In this document: one piece after another, positions 28,721 to 39,350 of the stretch
Position numbering within the stretch: the stretch's first letter is position 1
How the letters are laid out: each line of letters opens with the position of its first letter
Source of the DNA: Paracoccaceae bacterium
Lineage (GTDB): Bacteria; Pseudomonadota; Alphaproteobacteria; Rhodobacterales; Rhodobacteraceae
Assembly: GCA_021741245.1 (NCBI GenBank)
Contig: JAIOYF010000002.1
Coordinates: forward strand, 310,001-374,000
DNA: 64,000 nucleotides
Direction of reading: 5' to 3'
Program-made: the position numbers and the translations under genes
The notes under the pieces: model-generated
Told to the model about the DNA's origin: nothing
Seen by the model: the letters and a program-made list of their open reading frames with translations, nothing else
Database searches by the model: none

Positions 28721-29809
28721 ATGACATTGGCCCCAACGATCACCCAACGGCTGAACCGCGCCCGTGGCGACATGCGCATGGGCGTGCCTGTGGTGCTTGC
28801 GGATCAGGGAATTGCGGCCCTTGTCGTGGCGGTCGAGGCGGTTGATTCTGCCGGGTTGGCCACTTTGCGCGCGATGGGACAGCCAGAAATCGCCCTGACA
28901 GAGCGGCGGGCAACCACCCTTAAGGCGCGCGCCTATGATGGCGATCTGGCGCGACTCTGGGTTCCGCCGGATGTGGATGCGGCGTGGATTCGTGCCCTTG
29001 CCGATCCTTCGGGGGATCTACGCCACCCGATGAAGGGGCCGCTGCGCGCGCTCCGCGATGGCGCGCCCGATCTGCACCGCGCCGCCTTGATGCTGGCAAA
29101 GTCGGCGCATCTTTTGCCTGCCGCCCTTGTGGTGCCCGTGGCAAACGGCCTTTCCCTTGCCAGCGCGCACAATCTGACCTTCATCGCCTTGGCCGAGGCC
29201 GGGCCGGCCCTGCAATTACCGTCACCGCTGCATGAGGTCACATCGGCCCGCCTGCCGATGACGGCCAGTCAGGCCGGGCGGGTGCATATCTTTCGGCCCG
29301 AAAACGGCACGGAAGAGCATTATGCGATCGAGATCGGACAGCCCGACCGCAGCGCGCCGGTTCTTGCGCGCCTGCACTCTGCCTGCTTTACCGGGGATGT
29401 GCTGGGGTCGCTGAAATGCGACTGCGGCCCCCAACTTCACGCGGCCCTTGGCCTGATGGGGGCCGAGGGGCAAGGCGTGTTGCTTTACCTGAATCAAGAG
29501 GGGCGAGGCATCGGGCTGGCCAACAAGATGCGGGCCTATTCGCTGCAAGATCAGGGGTTCGACACGGTCGAGGCGAACCATCGCCTAGGGTTTGAGGATG
29601 ACGAGCGTGATTTCCGCATCGGGGCGGATATCTTGCGCCGCATGGGCTTTGGCAGCGTCCGCCTGATGACAAACAACCCGCGCAAGATCGCGATGATGGA
29701 AAGCTGCGGCTTGCGGGTGGTGGAGCGCGTGCCACTGCATGTCGGCCAAACGGATCAGAACGCGGCCTATCTGGCCACCAAGGCCACCAAGTCGGGGCAT
29801 CTTTTATGA
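28721..29809 (+). CDS. ribA: GTP cyclohydrolase II with N-terminal extension domain
   Basis: C-terminal half: ARLHSACFTGDVLGSLKCDCGPQLHAAL; LYLNQEGRGIGLANKMRAY; MTNNPRKI. Confidence 0.9.
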   Translation: MTLAPTITQRLNRARGDMRMGVPVVLADQGIAALVVAVEAVDSAGLATLRAMGQPEIALTERRATTLKARAYDGDLARLWVPPDVDAAWIRALADPSGDLRHPMKGPLRALRDGAPDLHRAALMLAKSAHLLPAALVVPVANGLSLASAHNLTFIALAEAGPALQLPSPLHEVTSARLPMTASQAGRVHIFRPENGTEEHYAIEIGQPDRSAPVLARLHSACFTGDVLGSLKCDCGPQLHAALGLMGAEGQGVLLYLNQEGRGIGLANKMRAYSLQDQGFDTVEANHRLGFEDDERDFRIGADILRRMGFGSVRLMTNNPRKIAMMESCGLRVVERVPLHVGQTDQNAAYLATKATKSGHLL

Positions 29810-30309
29810 AACCACTCGATATCGTTGTCACATCCATGGGTGCGCGGTTTCTGGGCCGCCATTTCCCTTGCTCTGTCGGGCGGGGCGGAATCGTTCCGGC
29901 AAGGGCCAAACGCGAAGGCGATGGCGCCACACCTGCGGGAACCCATCGGCTGGTGGGGATGCTTTACAACCCCGCCCGCCTGACCGCACCTGCCGATTGG
30001 GCGCTTCCTGTCAGCCACGCGGACCGCTGGTCGGATGACCCGCGCGATCCCGACTATAATCTGATGGTGCGACTGCCCCACGCCTTTGGGCACGAACGAT
30101 TGATGCGCCCCGATCCGCTTTACGACCTTGTCTTGCTGACCGACTGGAACTGGCCCGAGGCCATCCCCGGGCGGGGCTCTGCCATTTTCATCCACACGTG
30201 GCGCCGTCCCCGCTTTCCCACAGCGGGTTGCGTTGCATTCGCCCGGCACGACCTGCTGTGGATTGCCGCGCGGATCAAACACCAGACACGGCTGGTCATC
30301 CGCGAATAA
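29806..30309 (+). CDS. L,D-transpeptidase (YkuD-like) family protein
   Basis: AIFIHTWRRPRFPTAGCVAFARHDLLW matches the HXn-GC catalytic region. 4-bp overlap with ribA. Confidence 0.8.
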   Translation: MKPLDIVVTSMGARFLGRHFPCSVGRGGIVPARAKREGDGATPAGTHRLVGMLYNPARLTAPADWALPVSHADRWSDDPRDPDYNLMVRLPHAFGHERLMRPDPLYDLVLLTDWNWPEAIPGRGSAIFIHTWRRPRFPTAGCVAFARHDLLWIAARIKHQTRLVIRE

Positions 30310-30377
30310 ACGCGGCTTCCCCCTTTCCAAACCGCTTTGGAAACCCTATTCTGCCCTGCAAAACAGGGAGGACGATC

Positions 30378-32264
30378 ATGGCCAAAGCAGCGGCATCTGC
30401 GGATGACGAGATTTTCGCGCTGCGTCTTGATCGCTCCGCCAATGATCTGTGGCCAATGCTTGACAAGCTTTACGGCAGCCACCCGGATTACACGACCTTT
30501 CGCACCAGTCTGGAAAAAGCCCTGCGCAAAGCATGGGCCGCCCGTCCTGCCGACCTAAAGCGGCTTGATCTGCGGCGTGATCTGGAACCCGATTGGTTTC
30601 AGCGCTCTGATATGGCGGGCTATGTGTTCTATATCGACCGCTTTGCAGGCACCCTGAAAGGGGTTTTGGACAAGCTGGATTATCTGGAAGATCTGGGAAT
30701 CAGCTATGTTCACCTGATGCCCTGCCTGAAACCGCGCCCCGGTGACAGTGATGGCGGCTATTCGGTGATGGATTATCGCCAGATCAACCCCGCCTATGGC
30801 ACCATGGCCGAGTTTGAAGAGGTGGCCACCGCCCTGCGCGCCCGTGGGATTTCGCTGTGCATCGATCTGGTGCTGAACCACACGGCCAAGGAACACGCTT
30901 GGGCCAAAAAGGCGGCCAAGGGCGATGCCCGCTATCAAGACTATTACCTGATGTTTGACTCGCCCGATCAGCCAGACGCCTATGCGCGCAGTCTGGTCGA
31001 GGTGTTTCCGGAGCACGCGCCGGGCAATTTCACCCATTACCCCGATTTTGGGAAGTGGGTCTGGACCACGTTCAACGAACATCAGTGGGATCTGAACTGG
31101 GCCAACCCAAAGGTCTTTCTCGAGATTGTCGAGGTCATGCTGTTCCTTGCCAATCGCGGCGTGGATGTGCTGCGTCTGGATGCGGTCGCCTTTATGTGGA
31201 AACGCCTTGGCACCCGCTGCCAGTCGGAACCAGAAGTGCATATGATCTTGCAGGCCTTGCGCGCCTGTTCGCGCATCGCGGCCCCCGCGGTGATCCATCT
31301 GGAAGAGGCGATTGTTGGCCCGGCAGAGATGCTGCCCTATCTGGGGCGGGGCGTGCATGATGGCAAAGAGGGCAACCTTGCCTATCACAACAGCCTGATG
31401 GTGCAGTTCTGGTCGTCACTTGCCACCCGCAACACGGGTCTGATGACCCATGTCCTTGGCACCCACTTTCCCGAAACCCTGCGCAACGCGACCTATGCCA
31501 CCTATATCCGCTGCCATGATGATATCGGCTGGGCCGTGACCGATGAAGATGCGGCCCAGATCGGGCTGTCCGGTCCGGGGCATCGGGCGTTCTTGTCTGA
31601 TTTCTATGAGGGGATTTTTCCCGGCACCTTTGCACGCGGGGCGCTGTTTCAGTCTAACCCCGCCACGGGCGACAAGCGGATTTCGGGCAGCTTTGCCTCG
31701 CTCGCCGGGTTGGAACAGGCGGTGTCCGAGGGGGATGAGGCCGCCGAAGGCCTTGCCGTTCAACGCATCTTGATGGGCCATGCCCTGATCGGGGCCTTTG
31801 GGGGCATTCCGCTGATCTATATGGGCGATGAACTGGCCAGCCTGAACGACTATGGCTATCGGGATGTTCCCGACCATGCGCATGACAGCCGCTGGCTGCA
31901 TCGGCCAAGGATGGATTGGTATCTGGCAGCCGAGCGGCACCACGGCATTGGGCCAGCGGCGCGGGTTTTTGCGGGCACCAAACATATCCTTGCCCGGCGC
32001 AAGGCCAACCCCGCGTTGCACGCCCAGAACGGAACCCGAATTCTGGATGTGGGTGACAGCGGCCTGTTTGCCTTTGCCAGACTGGCCCCCACGGGTGCGG
32101 TCGTCTGCCTGTTCAACTTTACCGAAAATTGGCGCCCTGTCGCGGCAGACTGGCTGCGGGCCCAAGGGGCTTTGGCCCTGCACGATCTGTTGTCGGATCA
32201 CCCGGTTGGGGTGACCGATGGTCAGATCTGGCTGCCCCCCTATGCGCGGGCGTGGATTGCCTGA
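30378..32264 (+). CDS. Amylosucrase-like GH13 enzyme
   Basis: DLVLNHTAKEHAWAKKA; GVDVLRLDAVAFMWKRLGTRC; LEEAIVGPAEMLPYLG; IRCHDDIGWAVTDEDA, typical of GH13 subfamily 4. Confidence 0.85.
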   Translation: MAKAAASADDEIFALRLDRSANDLWPMLDKLYGSHPDYTTFRTSLEKALRKAWAARPADLKRLDLRRDLEPDWFQRSDMAGYVFYIDRFAGTLKGVLDKLDYLEDLGISYVHLMPCLKPRPGDSDGGYSVMDYRQINPAYGTMAEFEEVATALRARGISLCIDLVLNHTAKEHAWAKKAAKGDARYQDYYLMFDSPDQPDAYARSLVEVFPEHAPGNFTHYPDFGKWVWTTFNEHQWDLNWANPKVFLEIVEVMLFLANRGVDVLRLDAVAFMWKRLGTRCQSEPEVHMILQALRACSRIAAPAVIHLEEAIVGPAEMLPYLGRGVHDGKEGNLAYHNSLMVQFWSSLATRNTGLMTHVLGTHFPETLRNATYATYIRCHDDIGWAVTDEDAAQIGLSGPGHRAFLSDFYEGIFPGTFARGALFQSNPATGDKRISGSFASLAGLEQAVSEGDEAAEGLAVQRILMGHALIGAFGGIPLIYMGDELASLNDYGYRDVPDHAHDSRWLHRPRMDWYLAAERHHGIGPAARVFAGTKHILARRKANPALHAQNGTRILDVGDSGLFAFARLAPTGAVVCLFNFTENWRPVAADWLRAQGALALHDLLSDHPVGVTDGQIWLPPYARAWIA

Positions 32265-32918
32265 TCAGGCATAGGTGCGGGCGCCAAAAATCGCGCTGCC
32301 CACGCGAATGTGAGTGGCCCCATGCGCAATCGCCACTTCAAAATCGCTGCTCATCCCCATCGACAGTCCCGCCAATCCGTTGCGCGCCGCCATCTGGGAC
32401 AACATCGCGAAATGTGGGGCCGGGTCTTCGGCATCGGGCGGGATGCACATCAGGCCAGACAGCGGCAAATCCATCCCCCGGCAGGCTGTGACAAAGGCAT
32501 CGACCGCGTCAGGCATGATCCCGGCCTTTTGCGGTTCTTCCCCCGTGTTGACCTGAATGAACAGATCCGGGCTTTTGCCCCGCGCCTGTGCCAGTTTGGC
32601 CAGCTTTTCGGCAAGGCTGGGGCGGTCGAGGGTATGGATCGCCTCAAACAACTCCACCGCGACTTTGGCCTTGTTGGTTTGCAAGGGGCCGATCATATGC
32701 ACCGCCACATCCGCAAAACGGGTGCGCAGATCAGGCCACTTGCCTTGCGATTCCTGCACGTAGTTTTCGCCAAACAGGCGGTGGCCCTGATCCAGCACGG
32801 CAATCACACGCTCCAGCGGCTGCACCTTTGACACGGCGATCAACTGAACGCTGCCGGGCGCGCGGCCATGGGCAACCTCGGCCTGTGCAATGCGGGTGGA
32901 AATGGCGGCAAGTGACAT
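32265..32918 (-). CDS. YggS-family PLP homeostasis protein
   Basis: LIAVSKVQPLERV; FGENYVQE; HMIGPLQTNK; LSMGMSSDFEVAIAHGATHIRVGSAIFG. Confidence 0.92.
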   Translation of the reverse strand: MSLAAISTRIAQAEVAHGRAPGSVQLIAVSKVQPLERVIAVLDQGHRLFGENYVQESQGKWPDLRTRFADVAVHMIGPLQTNKAKVAVELFEAIHTLDRPSLAEKLAKLAQARGKSPDLFIQVNTGEEPQKAGIMPDAVDAFVTACRGMDLPLSGLMCIPPDAEDPAPHFAMLSQMAARNGLAGLSMGMSSDFEVAIAHGATHIRVGSAIFGARTYA

Positions 32919-33003
32919 GGGACCCCCTTGTGTTCAAGGCCGAGGTAACGCGAGGGCGGGCAGAAGGAAAGGCTGGGCACAAAAGAAAGGCTGGGCGCAA
33001 AAG

Positions 33004-33031
33004 AAAAGAGCGGGCACAGGGCCCGCTCTTT
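33004..33031 (-). terminator. Terminator downstream of porin 1
   Basis: Minus strand AAGAGCGGGCCCTGTGCCCGCTCTTTT. Confidence 0.65.
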
Positions 33032-33052
33032 CCAACTCATGATCCGGGTGGA

Positions 33053-33964
33053 TCAGAAGGACATGCTCACACCGACTTGTGCGCGAGTTGTTCCGTTAAC
33101 CGAACCTACGCCGCCCTTAACCGAAGCGCCGCCGCCAAGATCATATGCCGCGCCCAAGCCATACGAAGCTTTGGTGTTACCGACCAAATCGTTGTCCGAG
33201 TAGGCCAGCGACAGGGTCAAAGCGTCCATCTTGTAGTCAGCGGTCAGGCCCCAAGCGCTCAGGTCGGCAGCAGCGCCAGCGTCAGCGCTGAAGTCCGAGT
33301 ACATGGCTTTGACAGCCACTGCGCCGAAGCTGCCACCAGCGAACAGCGAGGTGGTGTTGCCGTCACGAGCACCAATGGCGTTAGCAATGTCGGTGGCGTT
33401 GTAGCCGAGACCAACATAGTAGTCGCCGAAGGTGTACTTGACGCCAACAGCCATCGAGTCGTTCTTGGCAACAGCGGTGGTGTCACCGATGTTTGCCGAA
33501 GCAGAGAACGACAGAGCGCCGGTTGCGTAGGTGTAGTTCACGTTGTGAGCCACGCCGCCGTTCGAGTCGCCCGAAAGAGCTTCCGCAACGTTGTCGGTGC
33601 CAATGCCGGTCAGACCGATGTCCGAGAGCGTAGCAACTTCGTCAGCTTCAGAAACGTCACCGTAGGTCAGCGTGCCGAAAGCGCCCGAGATGAACAGCGT
33701 GGTGCCGTCGTCAACGTAGGTCGGAGCGTCAGTGGAAAACTGAGCCATGGTAGCCTTCATGCCAAACGACAGGCCGCCATCGGTCTCGCCCGCCCCGGTG
33801 AAGGTGATGTAGGTTTCCATCAGCGTGGTGGTTTTATCGGACCCGACAGCTGCGCCATCGTTGTAGTCCAGACCCATCACGCCCGAACCCGAAAGTGTCA
33901 TTTCAGCAGCGGCGACAGTGGCAGACATTGCCAGAATGGTCGACGCGAGAAGAACTTTTTTCAT
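33053..33964 (-). CDS. Gram-negative porin (tandem copy 1)
   Basis: Signal peptide MKKVLLASTILAMSATVAAA; beta-barrel repeats; C-terminal F (RAQVGVSMSF). Confidence 0.9.
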   Translation of the reverse strand: MKKVLLASTILAMSATVAAAEMTLSGSGVMGLDYNDGAAVGSDKTTTLMETYITFTGAGETDGGLSFGMKATMAQFSTDAPTYVDDGTTLFISGAFGTLTYGDVSEADEVATLSDIGLTGIGTDNVAEALSGDSNGGVAHNVNYTYATGALSFSASANIGDTTAVAKNDSMAVGVKYTFGDYYVGLGYNATDIANAIGARDGNTTSLFAGGSFGAVAVKAMYSDFSADAGAAADLSAWGLTADYKMDALTLSLAYSDNDLVGNTKASYGLGAAYDLGGGASVKGGVGSVNGTTRAQVGVSMSF

Positions 33965-34154
33965 GTTGTTCCCTTTCTCAACAAGATTTCCGCCGTCTAC
34001 AGGCGGCGACAAAAATGTGTCTACCCCGGACCATCGGCAAATTACACATCCATTTGCAAAACAATTGGTCAAAGGGATGGCCCTGTAGCCTTCATGCAAC
34101 AATAGTATTGGCGCAAAATATCCAAAGAATGCAGAAAACCCTGTGAAACAACGA

Positions 34155-34183
34155 AAAAGGGCGAGCCTGAGGCTCGCCCTTTC
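34155..34183 (-). terminator. Terminator downstream of porin 2
   Basis: Minus strand AAAGGGCGAGCCTCAGGCTCGCCCTTTTT. Confidence 0.7.
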
Positions 34184-34203
34184 GTAGCGAAGGATCTCTC
34201 AGA

Positions 34204-35115
34204 TTAGAACGAGAGCGACACACCCACTTGCGCGCGGTTCACGTCGTTGACAGAACCGATGCCGCCCTTGACAACCGCGCCGCCGCCCAGATCGTAAGCT
34301 GCACCGATACCATACGAAGCTTTGGTGTTAGCAACGAAGTCATTGTCCGAGTAGGCCAGCGACAGGGTCAAAGCGTCCATCTTGTAGTCAGCGGTCAGGC
34401 CCCAAGCGCTCAGGTCGGCAGCAGCGCCAGCGTCAGCGCTGAAGTCCGAGTACATGGCTTTAACAGCCACTGCGCCGAATTTGCCACCAGCGAACAGCGA
34501 GGTTGTGTTGCCGTCACGAGCACCAATGGCGTTATCAATGTCGGTGGCGTTGTAGCCGAGGCCAACATAGTAGTCGCCGAAGGTGTACTTGACGCCAACA
34601 GCCATCGAGTCGTTCTTGGCAGCAGCGGTGGTGTCACCGATGTTTGCCGAAGCAGAGAACGACAGATCGCCGGCGGCGTAGCTGTAGTTCACGTTGTGCG
34701 CAACGCCGCTGTTCGAGTCGCCCGAAAGAGCTTCTGCAACGTTGTCGGTGCCAATGCCGGTCAGACCGATGTCCGAGAGGGTAGCAACTTCGTCAGCTTC
34801 AGAAACGTCGCCGTAGGTCAGCTTGCCGAAAGCGCCCGAGATGAACAGCGTGGTGCCGTCGTCAACGTAGGTCGTATCGTCGGTGGAGTACTGGCCGAGG
34901 GTAGCTGACATGCCAAACGACAAGCCGCCATCGGTCTCGCCCGAACCGCTGAAGCTGATGTAGGTTTCCATCAGCGTCGTGGTTTTGTCGGATCCGGCAG
35001 TTGCGCCGTCGTTGTAGTTCAGACCCATAACGCCGGAACCCGAAAGTGTCATTTCAGCAGCGGCGACAGTGGCAGACATTGCCAGAACAGTTGTGGCAAG
35101 AAGGATCTTTTTCAT
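34204..35115 (-). CDS. Gram-negative porin (tandem copy 2)
   Basis: MKKILLATTVLAMSATVAAA; same length (303 aa) as copy 1, about 32 substitutions by eye (~89% identity). Confidence 0.9.
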   Translation of the reverse strand: MKKILLATTVLAMSATVAAAEMTLSGSGVMGLNYNDGATAGSDKTTTLMETYISFSGSGETDGGLSFGMSATLGQYSTDDTTYVDDGTTLFISGAFGKLTYGDVSEADEVATLSDIGLTGIGTDNVAEALSGDSNSGVAHNVNYSYAAGDLSFSASANIGDTTAAAKNDSMAVGVKYTFGDYYVGLGYNATDIDNAIGARDGNTTSLFAGGKFGAVAVKAMYSDFSADAGAAADLSAWGLTADYKMDALTLSLAYSDNDFVANTKASYGIGAAYDLGGGAVVKGGIGSVNDVNRAQVGVSLSF

Positions 35116-35402
35116 GGTTTTCCTCGTTTATCTCTAAGGTAAGACCAAGCTGCACACATCGTGCTAGGCTGGCTGGGTTCTGTTTGTGCCCCTCCAGAAT
35201 GATTTTCAAGAAACCTGAGCCTGTGGCGAAACCTTCTTCAAAGCTTGCGGCAGGTTTGCTACATCATATTGATATTTAACGATAATACTTTAGTATGCGC
35301 ATGACTGACTTACGGAAAACTATTATACATAGGTCTTACTCAAGGGCCTTGGCACGTGGCCCCCTGTGGGCTAGACAAAGCTGGTTAGGGAAAGGGTCCG
35401 GT

Positions 35403-35960
35403 ATGAAGATTCAGCGTTTGGTAACAATGGCGATCCTCTGCGCAAGCGTATTGGGCCTTGCCGCCTGTGGTGGGGGCTTTGCAAGCGGGGACAGTGGCCT
35501 GTTCCGGCGCTCGGCCTCTCCGGGCATCCCGTCTGAGCAGCAGCTTGACCGCAAGCAGCGCGCCGACGCCCAGCGCGCTGCCATCGCGCGGGCCAATGGC
35601 GAAGATAAGCGGCAATCGACGATCTGGGACCTTTTCAAGAACGCAGATGATCCCAACACAACCGTCGAGGTGAACAAATACCTGTGGCAGGCCTCGCTCG
35701 ATGTGCTGAACTTCTTGCCCATCGAGTCGGTCGATCCGTTCACTGGCGTGATCGTGACGGGCTATGGCGCACCTCCGGGTGGGGGTCGTGCATACCGCGC
35801 CACCATCTATGTGCAAGATCCGGCGCTGGATGCGCGATCCTTGCGCGTGGCTTTGCAGGCGCGGGGCGGTGGTGCCGTCTCGGCGGACACGGCCCGCGCG
35901 ATCGAGGATGCGATCCTGACCCGCGCCCGCCAGTTGCGCATCCAAGACAGCAAGCTGTAA
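35403..35960 (+). CDS. DUF3576 lipoprotein
   Basis: Lipobox MAILCASVLGLAACGGG; STIWDLFKNADDPNTTVEVNKYLWQASLDVLNFLPIESVDPFTGVIVTGYG. Confidence 0.85.
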   Translation: MKIQRLVTMAILCASVLGLAACGGGFASGDSGLFRRSASPGIPSEQQLDRKQRADAQRAAIARANGEDKRQSTIWDLFKNADDPNTTVEVNKYLWQASLDVLNFLPIESVDPFTGVIVTGYGAPPGGGRAYRATIYVQDPALDARSLRVALQARGGGAVSADTARAIEDAILTRARQLRIQDSKL

Positions 35961-35985
35961 GCGCGGATCAAGCGCGCGGTGCTGT

Positions 35986-36014
35986 GAAAAAGGCGGGGTT
36001 TCCCCCGCCTTTTG
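35986..36014. terminator. Bidirectional terminator between DUF3576 gene and clpB
   Basis: aaaaaggcggggtttcccccgccttttg. Confidence 0.75.
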
Positions 36015-36023
36015 TCGTTTTGA

Positions 36024-38645
36024 TCAATGCACCAGCATTGCCGGTGGGGCCTGTGGCCGATCGCGACGGCCTGACACGACCCTGTCCCCGATCAACAGAC
36101 CATCCGGCCCGGCCGTCACCGTCACCGTCGTGCCATCCAGAACATCCCCCGACAGCAGCATTTCGGCCAAGGGATCTTGCAGATGCCGTTGGATAACCCG
36201 CTTGAGCGGACGCGCCCCAAAGACCGGATCATAACCTTCATCCGCAAGCCAAGCCTTGGCTTGGGCCGAAACCTCCAGCGCGATCTTGCGGACGGCAAGC
36301 CGTGCCTCCAGCCGACGCAACTGAATCTCGACGATTCCCGCCATGTCGGCGCGGTTCAGGCGGTCAAAGATGATCTGCTCATCCAGACGGTTCAGGAACT
36401 CGGGGCGGAAATGGGCGCGCACGGCCTCTTCCACCTCGCGCTTGGCGGCGGCGATGTCGGCGCCTTCGGGCAATTCCGACAGTGCCCGCGCCCCAAGGTT
36501 GGAGGTCAGGATGATCAGCGTTTGCTTGAAATCCACCTTGCGGCCCTGACCATCGGTCAGAACGCCATCATCCAGAACCTGCAACAGCACGTTGAACACG
36601 TCCGGGTGGGCCTTTTCCACCTCGTCGAACAGCACCACCTGATAGGGGCGGCGGCGCACGGCTTCGGTCAGCACCCCGCCCTCATCATAGCCGACATAGC
36701 CGGGGGGCGCGCCGATCAGACGGCTGACCGAGTGTTTCTCCATGAATTCCGACATGTCGATGCGCACCATCGCGTTGTCATCATCAAACAGATACTCGGC
36801 CACCGCCTTGGTCAGTTCGGTCTTGCCCACCCCGGTTGGGCCAAGGAACAGGAATGAGCCAAGCGGCCGATTCTCGTCGTTCAGCCCGGCGCGCGCGCGG
36901 CGCACGGCATTGGCCACGGCCACAAGGGCCGCTTCCTGGCCAACAACGCGCTTGCCCAGTTCCTCTTCCATGCGCAGCAGTTTGTCGCGCTCGCCCTCCA
37001 GCATCTTGGTGGTGGGGATACCAGTCCAGCGTTCGACAACCTCGGCGATCTGCTCGGGGCGGACGGCTTCGGCAACAAGGGCCTCACCTTCACGCGCTTC
37101 GGCCTCGGCCAAGGATTTCTCAAGGCTGGGGATCTGGCCGTATTGCAACTCACCCGCGCGGGCAAAGTTGCCCTCACGCTTGGCTTGCTCCAATTCAGCA
37201 CGGGCGCGGTCAAGCTGTTCCTTGAGGTCGCGCGCCGCCTCCAGACTGTCCCGTTCAGCCTGCCACTTGGCCGTCATCTCGGTGGATTTCTGTTGGAGGT
37301 CAGAGAGTTCACGCTCCAGCTTTTCCAGCCGGTCACGGCTGGCCAGATCATCCTCTTTCTTCAACGCCTCGGCCTCGATCTGCAACTGAAGGATCTGGCG
37401 ATCCAACTGATCCAGTTCTTCTGGCTTGCTGTCGACCTCCATCCGCAGGCGGCTGGCAGCCTCATCCATCAGGTCGATGGCCTTGTCGGGCAAAAAGCGG
37501 TCGGTGATATAGCGGTGCGACAGGGTAGCGGCGGCCACAAGGGCCGAGTCTGAAATGCGGACCCCGTGGTGAAGCTCGTATTTCTCTTTGATCCCGCGCA
37601 GGATGCTGATCGTATCCTCGACCGTGGGTTCTGACACCATTACCGGCTGGAACCTGCGGGCAAGGGCCGCATCCTTTTCCACATATTTGCGGTATTCATC
37701 CAAGGTCGTCGCACCCACACAGTGCAATTCCCCCCGCGCAAGTGCCGGTTTGATCAGATTTGCCGCATCCATCGCACCATCGGATTTGCCAGCGCCGACC
37801 AGCGTGTGCATCTCATCGATGAACAAGATGATCTCACCATTGGCCGAGGTGACTTCGGACAGCACCGCCTTCAGGCGCTCTTCAAACTCGCCACGGTATT
37901 TGGAACCCGCAATCAGCGCGCCCATATCCAGCGCCAGAAGCTTTTTGTTGCGCAAGCTTTCTGGCACATCGCCTTGGATGATGCGCAGGGCCAGCCCCTC
38001 GGCAATCGCGGTCTTGCCCACGCCCGGCTCCCCGATCAGAACGGGGTTGTTCTTGGTCCGGCGTGACAAGACCTGCATGGTGCGCCTGATCTCTTCATCG
38101 CGGCCAATGATCGGGTCAATCTTGCCCTCTTCTGCGGCCTCGGTCAGATCACGCGCGTATTTCTTCAGCGCGTCATAGCCCTGTTCGGCACTGGCCGTAT
38201 CGGCCGTGCGCCCTTTGCGGACATCATTGATCGCAGTGTTCAGGTTTTGCGGCGTGACGGCCCCTGCATCCAGCGCATCCTTGGCCTTGCCCGGCACCAT
38301 GGCCATGGCCATCAAGATGCGCTCGACTGGAACAAAGCTGTCTCCGGCCTTTTTGGCCAGCTTTTCAGCCTCATCCAGCACCTTTACCAAACTGGTATCG
38401 GCATAGGGCTGCGCGTCGCCTGAAACCTTGGGCAATTTCTTGATGGCAAGGTCGGTGGCAACCATCACCGGCGCGGGGTCACCGCCCGCGCGCCGGATCA
38501 GATTGGCCGCCATGCCCTGATCATCATCCATGATGGCCTTGAGCAGATGCTCAGCCGTCAGACGCTGGTGGCTTTCGCGGGTTGCAATCGTCTGGGCCGC
38601 TTGAAGGAATCCGCGCGACCGCTCCGTGAATTTCTCTAAATTCAT
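36024..38645 (-). CDS. clpB: ATP-dependent chaperone ClpB
   Basis: [24 protein letters not shown]; two Walker A motifs [10 protein letters not shown] and [10 protein letters not shown]; coiled-coil M domain. Confidence 0.97.
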   Translation of the reverse strand: MNLEKFTERSRGFLQAAQTIATRESHQRLTAEHLLKAIMDDDQGMAANLIRRAGGDPAPVMVATDLAIKKLPKVSGDAQPYADTSLVKVLDEAEKLAKKAGDSFVPVERILMAMAMVPGKAKDALDAGAVTPQNLNTAINDVRKGRTADTASAEQGYDALKKYARDLTEAAEEGKIDPIIGRDEEIRRTMQVLSRRTKNNPVLIGEPGVGKTAIAEGLALRIIQGDVPESLRNKKLLALDMGALIAGSKYRGEFEERLKAVLSEVTSANGEIILFIDEMHTLVGAGKSDGAMDAANLIKPALARGELHCVGATTLDEYRKYVEKDAALARRFQPVMVSEPTVEDTISILRGIKEKYELHHGVRISDSALVAAATLSHRYITDRFLPDKAIDLMDEAASRLRMEVDSKPEELDQLDRQILQLQIEAEALKKEDDLASRDRLEKLERELSDLQQKSTEMTAKWQAERDSLEAARDLKEQLDRARAELEQAKREGNFARAGELQYGQIPSLEKSLAEAEAREGEALVAEAVRPEQIAEVVERWTGIPTTKMLEGERDKLLRMEEELGKRVVGQEAALVAVANAVRRARAGLNDENRPLGSFLFLGPTGVGKTELTKAVAEYLFDDDNAMVRIDMSEFMEKHSVSRLIGAPPGYVGYDEGGVLTEAVRRRPYQVVLFDEVEKAHPDVFNVLLQVLDDGVLTDGQGRKVDFKQTLIILTSNLGARALSELPEGADIAAAKREVEEAVRAHFRPEFLNRLDEQIIFDRLNRADMAGIVEIQLRRLEARLAVRKIALEVSAQAKAWLADEGYDPVFGARPLKRVIQRHLQDPLAEMLLSGDVLDGTTVTVTAGPDGLLIGDRVVSGRRDRPQAPPAMLVH

Positions 38646-38885
38646 CGGTTGTTCTCCTTTATGAGCACCGCATGCCCGCGCCCTGAAAAGGCACGCCGAG
38701 CTTCGGCCTTATACCAAACATGGGGTGGCATCGGGCTTGCTGCAAGATTGCCACAGGATCGTTGCATAAATTCTTCTTCACCCATCCGTTCGCACCCATG
38801 GTCCATCCGAATGAAGACCCCGCCAAGGGCAATAGACTGGCACAATGGACCAACAGGCAAAACTTAGGGCAAAGAGGAAAATCCC

Positions 38886-39176
38886 ATGCTCATCATTCGA
38901 TTTCGTCATTTGACGGAACTGCGCTTTGACGCAGCCACTCAAACCTATTCTGGCACCGTTACCATTGGATACAGCTTTCCGGATGATCCGGACCTCACGC
39001 ATCGCGCCAGCCTGAGTGCAAGTGCAAACAAGGCCCACAAAGCCCGCTATTCGTGGATAGAATCGGCCGTTCTGGATGCCGCATCGCGCCGGTTGATGGA
39101 CCGGTTTGCCGAGATCGACTCAGGCCCCGACAATATCTTTGCGGTTGAGTCAAAGACTATCGCGCGGGCCGCCTAG
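38886..39176 (+). CDS. Hypothetical protein (96 aa)
   Basis: Acceptable coding character, no recognised motif. Confidence 0.55.
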   Translation: MLIIRFRHLTELRFDAATQTYSGTVTIGYSFPDDPDLTHRASLSASANKAHKARYSWIESAVLDAASRRLMDRFAEIDSGPDNIFAVESKTIARAA

Positions 39177-39350
39177 CCAATTGACGGTGATCCGCCGACC
39201 CGGACGCAGCCGGTCGGCGGGATCGCACGCCCGCCGCAAATCGTGACGAAAAGGCCCTTGCCCCCATCGTGCCGGCATGAACAGGCTTGGAAAAAGATGG
39301 CGGGCATTGGTCCGAGCAGTGCACCGCCAAAGCCACGAAAAGGCAGTCTG

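Noticed and set aside
32588-34908. Plus-strand ORFs opposite both porins that resemble each other
   Set aside because: Similarity between them only reflects the duplicated porin genes on the minus strand.
36024-38645. clpB as part of an unusual system
   Set aside because: Canonical ClpB architecture between ordinary neighbours.
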